52,843 bases of DNA from JBDRRP01 sp964446485. Its GTDB lineage: Bacteria > Desulfobacterota > Desulfobacteria > Desulfobacterales > JBDRRP01. Of this stretch, positions 44,389-52,772 are shown piece by piece. Below the pieces are notes generated by a model. The model made no database searches. It was given only the letters and a program-made list of their open reading frames with translations, and had not been told where the DNA came from. The stretch covers positions 1 to 52,843 of the forward strand of contig CAYUOU010000022.1 in assembly GCA_964446485.1 (NCBI GenBank), read 5' to 3'. The stretch's first letter is position 1. Each line of letters opens with the position of its first letter. Made by a program: the position numbers and the translations under genes.

Positions 44389-45498
44389 TCACTCCTTGGA
44401 ATAGCGCGGGGGCGATACTGCCTGGTTGCATAAATTGGCGCCCTTATCGTAGCCGGAAACCCAGACGGCCAGGTAAGTGTCCACATAGTCGAGCCAGGCC
44501 TTGAACGGTAAAGGCGCTATGGCATGCCTGAAAAGTCGTGCCGTGACGATGGCGCTGCCAGCGGCATAGTGCCGGCAGTCGTCGCAGTCCGTATCGGGTA
44601 CGCAGCAGGCCGCAGCGCGGTCCCAGCTCAAATCGCTGCGGTACTGTCGAAACGAACGCCCTAAACCAATGTCCGTGGATGGGTTTTGCCGGGGATAGGA
44701 ACAGCCGAACAAGTCGTGGAGGCTACTTTTCTGGGTGTGCGCTACGATGTTATAAGGGGAGAAGAGAACATTGTCGGGGTATCGGTCGAGGAGATCGTTG
44801 GTCGTCCGGCGAATCGCTTCGAGGGAGCCAGGGTCGTGGCGCAATGGCCCTCCGTAGCCGACCGGAGCAGAGAAGACATTGAAAGTGACTTTTGCGCCCA
44901 CCGCCGAAAGTGCCTTGGTGACCTCGTCGGCCTGATCGATGTTGTCACGTGTGAACGTGTAGACGAATACCGCGCGCGGGTCGTCGCGGTAATTGTCGAT
45001 CTGGCGGCGCAACATGTCCCGGGCGCCCCTGACCCGGAGACTGGCAGCGTCATTGCCCCACACGGAGATGTGGATCTTGTATCCGATGTCGGTGGGAATC
45101 TTACGGAGTCCATTGGTTGCGATGGCCCCCAGAGGGATCTCCTCGTAGCACACCGCGCAAATCTCCGGCACCAGAGAAGGTTCCGCGCCCGCCAGTACCA
45201 CAAAGGTGATGCCGCGGTCCTTTTCTGAGCGCATGAGCCCGCGCCAGGCGGAAGGATCACGGTTATCGACGGCGTGTTGTTTTTCCCCCTCATAATAATA
45301 GCACCCCTCGCAGTGAATATTACACTGCGTGGTCATGTCGTAGGTGGATTCGCGGAGAAAGAAATACTGGCGTACGCGATGCCATCGTTCGCGTACGGCG
45401 GGCTCGCTGATGATTTCTGAAAACTTCCAGTCTCTCGTTTCACCCGTGAGGTCTGTGGCGGGCGCTTTCATCGCGATAACGTTTGGTTTCGGTGTCAT
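44389..45498 (-). CDS. Radical SAM protein, first of a tandem pair
   Basis: This is a 369-residue radical SAM enzyme with CNIHCEGC (Cys59, 63, 66) preceded by YDMTTQ, matching the YDVTNR of its neighbour, then VVLAGAEPSLVPE in place of the usual GGEP. Its C-terminal cysteine group reads CCVPDTDCDDC. The extra 24 N-terminal residues and a longer tail distinguish it from the paralogue at 43387-44385. It starts 12 bp after a carrier-protein gene and ends three bases before its paralogue. The two may form a heterodimer or act in sequence on the same carrier-bound chain. Confidence 0.87.
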   Translation of the reverse strand: MTPKPNVIAMKAPATDLTGETRDWKFSEIISEPAVRERWHRVRQYFFLRESTYDMTTQCNIHCEGCYYYEGEKQHAVDNRDPSAWRGLMRSEKDRGITFVVLAGAEPSLVPEICAVCYEEIPLGAIATNGLRKIPTDIGYKIHISVWGNDAASLRVRGARDMLRRQIDNYRDDPRAVFVYTFTRDNIDQADEVTKALSAVGAKVTFNVFSAPVGYGGPLRHDPGSLEAIRRTTNDLLDRYPDNVLFSPYNIVAHTQKSSLHDLFGCSYPRQNPSTDIGLGRSFRQYRSDLSWDRAAACCVPDTDCDDCRHYAAGSAIVTARLFRHAIAPLPFKAWLDYVDTYLAVWVSGYDKGANLCNQAVSPPRYSKE

Positions 45499-45510
45499 GG
45501 ATGAAACCGC

Positions 45511-45783
45511 TCAGGCCGCCTTCTGGAGTTTTGTGTGAAGGTAGCGTGCAATGAGGCCAATGGTGGTGAGTTTCGGATAGTCATCCTCATCGATCCTGAC
45601 GCTGTACTCATCACGCAGCACCAAGGCGACGGTTGCCAGGTCCATGCTGTCAATGCCGACCTCATCCACGAGGTCAATATCAGGGTCGAAGGTTTCCGCG
45701 GTAACATCTTCAAGCCGAAGTTCCTGGATCATAATCTCTGCAATGCGAAGTTGAATCGCTTCAATGGGGGTGTCTGCAACCAT
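45511..45783 (-). CDS. Acyl carrier protein (second of two)
   Basis: This is a 90-residue acidic helical carrier protein. The phosphopantetheine serine is Ser46 in VGIDSMDLATV. The helix II-III region RDEYSVRIDEDDYPKL is typical. AAAGG precedes the ATG. It lies between an ApeI-like dehydratase and the tandem radical SAM genes, which suggests that chains on this carrier are their substrate. It would be loaded by the phosphopantetheinyl transferase encoded at 38637-40142. Confidence 0.92.
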   Translation of the reverse strand: MVADTPIEAIQLRIAEIMIQELRLEDVTAETFDPDIDLVDEVGIDSMDLATVALVLRDEYSVRIDEDDYPKLTTIGLIARYLHTKLQKAA

Positions 45784-45863
45784 GTCGTGCCTTTCTTTGT
45801 TGGCCTGGGGGATCGCCGCACTGCCACAAGTGTCCTATGGATTCCTGAATGGCCAATTATCAG

Positions 45864-46247
45864 TTATTTGGAATTTTTGACAGCCTCTCCGATCAGCAGG
45901 GTCCCCGTGCACGCCACTTCGGCCTCTGCGAGAATGCGAAAGGAAAAGGCATTCGGTTTCGTCATAGGGCTTACGGCAACGGTAAAGCGTTCACCCGGGC
46001 CGATTTTTCGCTTGAAACGGATCCGCCGGATACCGCTCACGGCGACGGTTTTTCCCATCGCCCCGGATATTATTTCCTGCACCATGGCCAACTGGGCGAT
46101 GCCCGGCAAAACCGGCATTTCCGGGAAATGGCCGTCAAACCAGTTCGATTCGGCATCAACCCATCCAATTCCGGTCATTTCTCCGGAGGGAGAATCGGTT
46201 GGAACGCGGTCCAGATGATGCCAGTTTGAGTGCGCGTAGGTGCTCAT
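45864..46247 (-). CDS. ApeI-like hotdog 3-hydroxyacyl-ACP dehydratase
   Basis: This 127-residue single-hotdog protein carries WFDGHFPEMPVLPGIAQ (36-52), with His40 as catalytic base. FabZ enzymes place a glutamate about 14 residues further on; here the aligned position is alanine, as fits the ApeI-like branch rather than FabZ. It would dehydrate beta-hydroxyacyl-ACP to the trans-enoyl form without reducing it, building conjugated double bonds. The start at 46247 overlaps the stop of the B12-type radical SAM gene by ATGA, with GGAG ten bases upstream. Confidence 0.85.
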   Translation of the reverse strand: MSTYAHSNWHHLDRVPTDSPSGEMTGIGWVDAESNWFDGHFPEMPVLPGIAQLAMVQEIISGAMGKTVAVSGIRRIRFKRKIGPGERFTVAVSPMTKPNAFSFRILAEAEVACTGTLLIGEAVKNSK

Positions 46248-47593
46248 CGGATCAGATACTCCCAAAGTGGTCCCGAATACCCCTTCTCATACATCTTAGA
46301 AAGAATCGCGCCTGTCGCTTGACCACCGGCGCCGAAAACCCAGTTCGTCTGCCGGGCGGCCGCCTGTTTCACCTTGCTGACCAGTGCGCTGAAATCGATT
46401 TTCGGTGACTGATAATATACCGGCTCCAGAAGGTCTTGGCCGGCGCCGATCTGTCCCTCCTCAAGCGCCAGTTCATACAACTCCGTATGCGGGTAAACCC
46501 GCATGCCGGTGAACAGAAATAAGGCGGAATTTTTGAGATTGTCAATACGCGACAGTGTCTTATCTATCGTTGATGCGCACTCTCCCGGGCCGCCCAAAAG
46601 GAAGTAATGCGCGATATGTAGGCCGGCGGCCAATGCGGCCTCATGTGCCGCCATGACGTCATCGACTTGGAAAGGCTTGCGGTAGGCGTTGAGCACTCGG
46701 TTGGTAAGGGATTCCGTGCCGAATTCCACATGCGTCATCCCGGCTTTCACCAAGTCATCGAAATAGCCATGCGGTATCTTTCCGGGAGCAAAAAAGGCCC
46801 CCCAGGGGATGGTCAGCCCGACGCGTCTGAACGCGTTGGCCACTTCACGGTTATGCTCGGTGTTCATGTTGAACACCGAATCGGTGATGAATAGGTATCG
46901 GGCTCCGGCGCGCTCCAGGGCCAATGCCGTCTCGGCAACAGTGGCAGGGCTTTCCAATCGAAGTCGACGCCCCTCGATATGCGGGTAAGTGCAGTAAATA
47001 CAGCGATGCAGACATCCCCTTTTGGTCTGGAGATTGAGCATCCCGCCATTGCGGAGGTAGAAACCCAGATGCCCGTCCTTTGCGCAGGACCGGCGTGAAA
47101 CCGCCGCATCCCAGGGGGGTGGGAACGATTCCGGCCCACCAGGGTGGATCAGGCCCGGGATGTCACGCAACGGTCTATTGTCGGCAAGGGTGTCTAAAAA
47201 CAGCGCCAGGCGCTCACCTTCACCAATGATGCCGTAGTCGGCTTCCAATGCCGTGAGTAGGGCCTTTGGGAACATGGTGAAGCCGGCCCCTCCCAGAACG
47301 ATGACGGCCCGTGACGCGTCCCTGACCGCGGCGATCAATTCCCGGTAAGCGCCGATGTATGCGATCGGATCGGCGGCGTCGGTATTGTCGATGTTCCGGA
47401 TGGCAATGCCAACGACATCCGGCCCAAACGTGGAAATGGCCTTTTTAAGTTCACCCGCATCGCCTAAGAGGTTCATGTCGCAGATGCGGACGGCGTGTGT
47501 GCGTGAAACGGCGGCGGCGACGTAATCCAACCCTATGGGATAGACCGGATAAGGCACAGTTTCGGTGTTGGCGGAAACAAGCAGCACCTTCAT
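46244..47593 (-). CDS. B12-binding-type radical SAM protein
   Basis: This is a 449-residue class with an N-terminal cobalamin-binding-like Rossmann domain (MKVLLVSANT start; PDVVGIAI at 58-65; VLGGAGFTMFP at 99-109) and a radical SAM core with CLHRCIYC (Cys194, 198, 201) preceded by NLQTKRG. These proteins include methyltransferases, ring-forming and rearranging enzymes. Both ends overlap neighbours by ATGA (the synthase/chain-length-factor upstream, the dehydratase downstream), so it is translated as part of the synthase unit. That tight coupling is the best evidence that it acts on the growing or finished chain. Confidence 0.9.
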   Translation of the reverse strand: MKVLLVSANTETVPYPVYPIGLDYVAAAVSRTHAVRICDMNLLGDAGELKKAISTFGPDVVGIAIRNIDNTDAADPIAYIGAYRELIAAVRDASRAVIVLGGAGFTMFPKALLTALEADYGIIGEGERLALFLDTLADNRPLRDIPGLIHPGGPESFPPPWDAAVSRRSCAKDGHLGFYLRNGGMLNLQTKRGCLHRCIYCTYPHIEGRRLRLESPATVAETALALERAGARYLFITDSVFNMNTEHNREVANAFRRVGLTIPWGAFFAPGKIPHGYFDDLVKAGMTHVEFGTESLTNRVLNAYRKPFQVDDVMAAHEAALAAGLHIAHYFLLGGPGECASTIDKTLSRIDNLKNSALFLFTGMRVYPHTELYELALEEGQIGAGQDLLEPVYYQSPKIDFSALVSKVKQAAARQTNWVFGAGGQATGAILSKMYEKGYSGPLWEYLIR

Positions 47594-49755
47594 TGGGGGA
47601 AGACCTCCAGTGCAGTGACAAACTCGGTGAAACTGAGCAACAGAACGCCCTGCCCCCCTGCCCCCAGTTGCTTGCCTGAGCGGTCATGGGCAACCATGCC
47701 GGCGGCGACGGCCGTCGCGGCGGCCGTGACGGTCGCGAACTCGCCCATTGACCGGCGGATGTCCAACACCGTGCCGGCAAACCCGGACTGGTCGAGAAAC
47801 CGCTTCAACAGCGCCTCACCGTGAGATCGCAGCGCCCCAGGGATGTTGACCATGATGCTGGCGTATCTGGCACACACGACGGTCGCTCCGCCCAGGGCCT
47901 CGATGAGTGCCGCAACGCCCTGCGCCCTGGCCAGCGGCCGTTGAAACCACAACATCCGTATGATGGCGCCGAAGTCGGTGGGTGTTCGCTGGAGCAGCAG
48001 TGCCCCACCGCCATCGGCTGATCGTGACGCCTTGGCCGCAGAAGGATCCAACATCGCAGTAAAGGTGGGGCAATACTCATCGGCGCCCATCACCAGCAGC
48101 GGCAAATCGGCGTCTTCGGAAAGCAGCATCGCACTTAACAGCGCCTGTTCAAAAGAGGTATCGCCACCGGATGTCGTCACATTGGCACCCGTCGCGCCGA
48201 GGTGTTGCGCCGCATGGCCGGCCGGAGCATTGTGCACTGAATTAATAAAATCGGTTGGACTGGGAAAACGCTCCTCAGTTTCAAAAAGGCGGGTTAGAAA
48301 ATCGTAGGTTTCCGATTGACCGCCCCACCCGGATGCAAAAAAAATGCTTCGTGGAGAACTGTTGCCAGGTCTATCCGCCACTGCTCCCGCGGCCAGTGCG
48401 AGTGCCATTCGGGGCAGCCGTTTCAATCGTCGAATTAAGCCCCGAGGCAGACCGTTCGACAGCCGGTCCGCCGCCATAACTCCCGCCACGCGGCTGCCGC
48501 GCCGGCAGGCGTCAAGGGTCTCGGTCAGCCCGCCGGATCCGGTGATACAGCTGGCGCCGGCAACCCAGAGCCCGGGCAAATCGGCCAGGGTGCGGGCTTG
48601 AGAGCCGGTGATTGGCGCTTCGGGGCTGCGTCCCACTACGACCGCTGCATTGCTCCCACCGAAACCAAAAGAATTTGACAACACCGTCTTTACCTGGCGG
48701 TGCATCGGCTGTTTTAAAGGGCTCAGTGCAATGCCGGGGTCCGGCTGATCACCGCCGGTATTGGCCGGGATGAAGCCCTGCGTCACACATAGCGCGGCCA
48801 CCACCGCCTCAATGGCCCCGGCGGCGGCCAACGCGTGCCCGGTGGCCCCTTTGATGGAAGAAACCGGCGGGCAACGTGGCCTGAACACCCTATCGACGGC
48901 CAGGGCTTCAACCCGGTCATTGTCAGGTGTTCCGGTGCCGTGAAGGTTGACGTAATCTATGGCGTCCGCGCTGACGCCTGCATCGGCCAATGCCCGCTGC
49001 ATGGCGGCAACAGCACCGTCACCGCGTGGATGGGGAGTGGTTGGATGGTAGGCGTCGCAGGACAGGCCGGTTCCCAATACCGCCACGCCTATCGACTGAT
49101 CGGCATCACTGGTCAGTAGCAGCATCCCGGCGCCTTCAGCCACCGACAGTCCGCGGCGGCGCACATCCAAAGGACGGGCGCCTTCAGGATCGACAAGCTG
49201 AAGCGCATTGAACCCGTAATAGGTCATTCGGCAAAGACCATCGGCGCCGCCGACAAGCACGCGCCTTGCAATTCCGGCGCTTACCATCGCCGACGCGAGA
49301 GCAATGGCTGCCGTGCCCGAGGCGCAGGCCGTGGATACGGTAATGACGGGCCCACGACAGCCAAATCGTTCGGCCAGGTCGTCACCTACCGTTCCTGCGC
49401 CATGGTGGCGATACGCTGCCGGGTCCGTCTCACCATTTCTCAGCAGCTTTTCCGTGAGCGGCATGCCTCCCGTGGTGGTGCCGACCACAACGGCGTCCAC
49501 GGGAAGCGGCCCGTTTATCATGGCCTGATCGGCGGCGATTCTAGCCAAAACATGGGTTCTCGGCAGGCCGCTCCCGTTGGGCAACGGCGCGGCAACCTCC
49601 CCGACCGGCAGGGTGGACGATGTTTGGGGCTGGAAACAGGTCAGCGGCGTTATTCCCCGGGCGCCTCTTTTGAGCCCAGCCACGTGCTCGGCCAATCCGC
49701 AACCCAGGGCGCTCACCACGCCGATACCCGCAATGTGAACCGGAGGGGGGGCCAT
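47590..49755 (-). CDS. Fused ketosynthase and chain-length factor
   Basis: This is a 721-residue fusion. Residues 1 to about 378 form a complete ketosynthase with Cys144 (STACASGTAA), His272 (NLHGTGT) and His307 (KGATGHALA). Residues about 395-721 resemble a condensing-enzyme-like chain-length factor: MALALAAGAV, FINSVHNAPAGHAAQ and GANVTTSGGDTSFEQAL, with the nucleophile cysteine absent. In aryl-polyene systems such a synthase and its chain-length factor are separate subunits of a heterodimer. It starts six bases after a carrier-protein gene and overlaps the B12-type radical SAM gene by ATGA. It is the probable chain-building core. Confidence 0.9.
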   Translation of the reverse strand: MAPPPVHIAGIGVVSALGCGLAEHVAGLKRGARGITPLTCFQPQTSSTLPVGEVAAPLPNGSGLPRTHVLARIAADQAMINGPLPVDAVVVGTTTGGMPLTEKLLRNGETDPAAYRHHGAGTVGDDLAERFGCRGPVITVSTACASGTAAIALASAMVSAGIARRVLVGGADGLCRMTYYGFNALQLVDPEGARPLDVRRRGLSVAEGAGMLLLTSDADQSIGVAVLGTGLSCDAYHPTTPHPRGDGAVAAMQRALADAGVSADAIDYVNLHGTGTPDNDRVEALAVDRVFRPRCPPVSSIKGATGHALAAAGAIEAVVAALCVTQGFIPANTGGDQPDPGIALSPLKQPMHRQVKTVLSNSFGFGGSNAAVVVGRSPEAPITGSQARTLADLPGLWVAGASCITGSGGLTETLDACRRGSRVAGVMAADRLSNGLPRGLIRRLKRLPRMALALAAGAVADRPGNSSPRSIFFASGWGGQSETYDFLTRLFETEERFPSPTDFINSVHNAPAGHAAQHLGATGANVTTSGGDTSFEQALLSAMLLSEDADLPLLVMGADEYCPTFTAMLDPSAAKASRSADGGGALLLQRTPTDFGAIIRMLWFQRPLARAQGVAALIEALGGATVVCARYASIMVNIPGALRSHGEALLKRFLDQSGFAGTVLDIRRSMGEFATVTAAATAVAAGMVAHDRSGKQLGAGGQGVLLLSFTEFVTALEVFPQ

Positions 49756-49761
49756 GGTAAG

Positions 49762-50022
49762 CTACTTGGCCGGAGTGGTCCGGATGTAATCGGCCAGCGC
49801 CTGCAGGGAGGCGAACACTTTGGCGCCCAGTTCTTTGTTATCGATAATCACGCCGTAATCTTTCTCGATCATCATCACCATCTCCAGCACATCGATGGAG
49901 TCGATGCCGTGTCGACCGCCGACCAGCTGTTCTTCCGGGTCCATGTCGTCAGGGGAAACATCCTCGAGATTGAGGCAATCCAAGATTTTGATCTTCAATT
50001 CGTGAATAAACGCGTCAATCAT
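49762..50022 (-). CDS. Acyl carrier protein (first of two)
   Basis: This is an 86-residue carrier protein. Ser42 in GIDSIDVLEM carries the phosphopantetheine arm, followed by VMMIEKDYGVIIDNKEL as helix II-III. It is the first gene of the leftward arm and lies six bases before the ketosynthase/chain-length factor, so it is most likely the carrier for chain elongation. Its sequence differs strongly from the other carrier at 45511-45783, which suggests separate tasks. Confidence 0.93.
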   Translation of the reverse strand: MIDAFIHELKIKILDCLNLEDVSPDDMDPEEQLVGGRHGIDSIDVLEMVMMIEKDYGVIIDNKELGAKVFASLQALADYIRTTPAK

Positions 50023-50212
50023 GATAGCCCTGCCATGAGTGATTTCAGTGATTTGGCGGCCTCACGGCCAATCGCTACCCGTGGTACCGGGATGCTTTAC
50101 AGCCCTCGGGAATTATAGTAGGCCAATTCAGCCCGCATCCACCTGTACGTGCTTGTTATTATATGCCAGACACCGGCTTTTCAATGTTTTTCAATACGCA
50201 GCAACGGTATCG
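50023..50212. promoter_or_regulatory. Divergent control region of the polyene-type locus
   Basis: These 190 bp separate the leftward carrier-protein gene from the rightward dehydratase gene, so promoters for both arms should be here. AT-rich patches are visible near 50105-50117 (AATTATAGTA) and 50155-50165 (TTGTTATTATA). I cannot assign -35/-10 pairs with confidence. Confidence 0.5.
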
Positions 50213-50671
50213 ATGGCCCCGTCCGCGCTAAAGATCGACGATCTCTTGCCGCATCGCCGCCCCATGCGACTGGTGGAGTTCATTTTGGAAGCGAGCGAGA
50301 CCCGAGCGGTCACCCGTTCGGTGATCCGGGCGCACTGGCCCTTGATCAGGGAGGGCGCTGCGGATGCCATCATCATCGTCGAACTGGTGGCTCAAACATC
50401 CGGCATCAGCAATGGGTTGGAGCGTATCCGCATGCACGGCGCCGATGCAGACAGAAAGGGTTGGCTGGCCGGCATCAAGTCGGCATGGTTCAGTTTGCCG
50501 AGGATCCCCGTGGGAACGACGATTGAGGTCACCGCGCAAAACATTTTCTCCTATGAAGGGTTGCGGGAAATCAAGGGGAGCGCAAGCATCGGTGCCAAAA
50601 CCGTCGCCGAAGTGATCCTTCAAGTCGTTCAGGCCGATGCCGCACCGCCAATGGGAGATGACGCCTCATGA
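50213..50671 (+). CDS. FabZ/ApeP-like hotdog dehydratase
   Basis: This is a 152-residue hotdog protein. The N-terminal LLPHRRPMRLVE (11-22) matches the FabZ pattern (LPHRYPFLLVD), and AHWPLIREGAADAIIIVELVAQTSG (40-64) aligns His41 and Glu57 with the FabZ catalytic pair. It resembles the second dehydratase of aryl-polyene loci. The frame is open further upstream to 50039, but that part is not protein-like, so the ATG at 50213 is preferred even though its ribosome site is weak. It heads the rightward arm and overlaps the ketoreductase by ATGA. Confidence 0.82.
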   Translation: MAPSALKIDDLLPHRRPMRLVEFILEASETRAVTRSVIRAHWPLIREGAADAIIIVELVAQTSGISNGLERIRMHGADADRKGWLAGIKSAWFSLPRIPVGTTIEVTAQNIFSYEGLREIKGSASIGAKTVAEVILQVVQADAAPPMGDDAS

Positions 50672-51405
50672 GTGAAACGACAGACCGCCCGGTGGCTTTG
50701 GTCACCGGCGGAAGCAAAGGCATCGGACGCGCCGTCTGCGTGGAAATGGCCAAATTCGGCCACCACGTGGTCATCAATTACCACAGCGATGTCGCCGGTG
50801 CCGAGGAAACGCTCGTTTTGGTGAAAGCTGCGGGCGCGGACGGCACGCTATCCAGGTTCGATGTGACCGATGGCCGGGATAGCCATGCGGCCGTGAACAT
50901 GGTGGTCGATAGATTCGGCAGACTGGATGTACTGGTCAACAATGCCGGCATCACGGCCGATGGCCTTTTCATGATGATGGAGCCGGAGAATTGGCATCGG
51001 GTCATCAACACCAGCTTGGGCGGTTTTTATAATGTCACCCGCCCGGCACTCGAAAAGATGGTGCGTGCCAGAAGGGGGGCCGTGGTTTCCATCGCTTCCG
51101 TGGCCGGCATCATGGGAAACCGTGGGCAAGCCAATTACTCCGCCGCGAAGGCAGGGCTTATCGGGGCAAGCCGAGCCGTGGCGAAAGAGGTTGCCCGCCT
51201 GGGAATCCGTGTCAACGTAGTGGCGCCGGGTCTCATTGACACGGACATGATCCGCAACGCACCCGTAGATAATATCAAGCAGTTGATACCCATGGCCCGT
51301 ATCGGAAGACCCGAGGAAGTGGCCGCCGTCGTACGGTTCCTTTGTTCCGCGGATGCGACCTATGTCACCGGCCAAGTGATCGGCGTCAATGGGGGCATGA
51401 TTTGA
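50668..51405 (+). CDS. FabG-like 3-ketoacyl-ACP reductase
   Basis: This is a 245-residue classical short-chain dehydrogenase: TGGSKGIGRA for NADPH binding, NNAGIT, the catalytic serine in VVSIASVAG, and YSAAK. It ends in the usual VTGQVIGVNGGM. It would reduce the beta-keto group formed by the ketosynthases before dehydration. It is translationally coupled to the dehydratase (ATGA overlap) and followed 14 bp later by the LolA-like gene. The locus has no enoyl reductase, as expected for a polyene-forming system. Confidence 0.93.
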   Translation: MSETTDRPVALVTGGSKGIGRAVCVEMAKFGHHVVINYHSDVAGAEETLVLVKAAGADGTLSRFDVTDGRDSHAAVNMVVDRFGRLDVLVNNAGITADGLFMMMEPENWHRVINTSLGGFYNVTRPALEKMVRARRGAVVSIASVAGIMGNRGQANYSAAKAGLIGASRAVAKEVARLGIRVNVVAPGLIDTDMIRNAPVDNIKQLIPMARIGRPEEVAAVVRFLCSADATYVTGQVIGVNGGMI

Positions 51406-51419
51406 CGGTAGGCAATGAC

Positions 51420-52091
51420 ATGGGACCACCCCGCGCCCAAAAGCCATCCCACAAGGCAATGCCGTGCAGGGGGAACCCGTGGCCGCACCCCTGGGCTCTG
51501 GTTGCGCTGCTCATGCTCGTCGCCGCGCTGGCGGGCGCTGGGTGGACCGAGAGCTGGGAGGCGATCCGCGCGGCGGCTGCCGGCATAGACACCGTTCAGT
51601 CGCCGTTCACTCAGGAAAAGCACTTGCGTATCCTGGCGCAACCGCTGATTTCCAAAGGACGGATCATCTTTCAGCGCCCTGGGAAGCTGCGATGGGAATA
51701 CCATTCACCGATACCCAGCGTACTGATCATGAAAGAGAAGGCGTTCCATCGCTATCAGAAAATAGACGGTCAGTGGGTGGAAGATACGGCCGGCGGAGTG
51801 AGCGCCATGTCTGTCGTGGTCGAAGAAATTACCGGTTGGCTCAATGGTGAGTTCGACGACAGTCCATTCTTTAAAGCGGAACTGGAACCGGGTCGACAAA
51901 TTGTCTTGAGACCAAGGGATGCGTCGATGGCGCGCATCATTCAGCAAATCGTCCTCAGCTTGGGAGACCAACCGGGCGTCATCAAGGCGGTCGCCATTCA
52001 TGAAAGCGACACCTCCTATACCCGAATCCTTTTCGACCAGCCGTTGATCAACGCCCCCGTCGATCAACGGCTGTTCACACAGCGGTCATGA
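51420..52091 (+). CDS. LolA-like outer-membrane carrier protein
   Basis: This is a 223-residue protein with a long basic N-region and a hydrophobic signal segment (about 25-41). A beta-rich domain follows, in the pattern of periplasmic lipoprotein carriers: IDTVQSPFTQEKHLRIL, KGRIIFQRPGKLRWEYHSP, and a C-terminal YTRILFDQPLIN. Aryl-polyene loci encode a similar protein, presumed to shuttle the lipid from the MMPL exporter to the outer membrane. The ATG at 51420 is the likely start; an internal ATG at 51459 also precedes the signal segment. It overlaps the next gene by ATGA. Confidence 0.85.
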   Translation: MGPPRAQKPSHKAMPCRGNPWPHPWALVALLMLVAALAGAGWTESWEAIRAAAAGIDTVQSPFTQEKHLRILAQPLISKGRIIFQRPGKLRWEYHSPIPSVLIMKEKAFHRYQKIDGQWVEDTAGGVSAMSVVVEEITGWLNGEFDDSPFFKAELEPGRQIVLRPRDASMARIIQQIVLSLGDQPGVIKAVAIHESDTSYTRILFDQPLINAPVDQRLFTQRS

Positions 52092-52765
52092 GCGGGATGA
52101 TGCGCCTTCTTATCCTGCCGGCACTATTGATGGCTGGCTGCGCGGCAGTGCTGCCGGCGATCACCCCGCATGAAGCGACGGTGGCCTGTGTTGGGCCGTT
52201 TGGCAGCGGCCGCTGGCAGTTCACGCACACGGTAGCCATCGATGTCGCCGGAAGGGCGCGCGGCGCACTGGTGGGGGTGATTGAGGTCGACAGCGCCAAG
52301 CGTTTCATCCACTGCGTACTCATGACGGTGGAGGGCATGGTCCTCTTCGAGGCAACGAACAGCAACGGACTCGACGTCATCCGTGCCCTGCCGCCATTTT
52401 CCGGCGATGCATACGCCAGCGGTCTGATGGATGACGTGCAGTTGCTATTTCTGGCCCCGGACGCCCCCCCCTCGGTGACGGGAAGAACCCATGACCATCG
52501 CGTCGCTTGCAGGTATCTTCAAGATGACGGCGCCCATACTATCGATGTCATGGGCGGAGACAGCGCCGGGTGGGTCATTCGGCGATACAACCGCAGCAAC
52601 CGACTCGAAAAAGAGGTTGTCGCCGCGTCCGGATCCCACAAGTATCCGGCAATTCCGCGGCAGTTAACGTTGATTGACCATGGCGTTACCGGTTACACCC
52701 TCTCTATGCATCTCATCGATGCGCGGCGCCCCGTAAGTGATGCCAGCGCCGTTGATGCACCATAG
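52088..52765 (+). CDS. DUF3261-like lipoprotein
   Basis: This is a 225-residue lipoprotein with a short signal peptide and lipobox LLMAGC (Cys18), then a beta-rich domain. It includes WQFTHTVAIDVAGRARGALVGVIEV and DVIRALPPFSGDAYASGLMDDVQL, fitting the DUF3261 proteins that accompany LolA-like and MMPL genes in aryl-polyene loci. It is probably anchored in the outer membrane as the receiving partner of the LolA-like carrier encoded just upstream, with which it overlaps by ATGA. It is the last gene of the rightward arm. Confidence 0.82.
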   Translation: MSGMMRLLILPALLMAGCAAVLPAITPHEATVACVGPFGSGRWQFTHTVAIDVAGRARGALVGVIEVDSAKRFIHCVLMTVEGMVLFEATNSNGLDVIRALPPFSGDAYASGLMDDVQLLFLAPDAPPSVTGRTHDHRVACRYLQDDGAHTIDVMGGDSAGWVIRRYNRSNRLEKEVVAASGSHKYPAIPRQLTLIDHGVTGYTLSMHLIDARRPVSDASAVDAP

Positions 52766-52772
52766 CAACTAA

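Noticed and set aside
50039..50212. N-terminal extension of the rightward dehydratase
   Set aside because: The added 58 residues are unlike the family, rich in Cys, Pro and Arg, and would occupy the divergent promoter region.
29795..52765. Calling the locus a confirmed ladderane or aryl-polyene cluster
   Set aside because: The desaturase proposed for ladderane synthesis and the aromatic-starter genes of aryl polyenes are both absent, so only the type of machinery is claimed.
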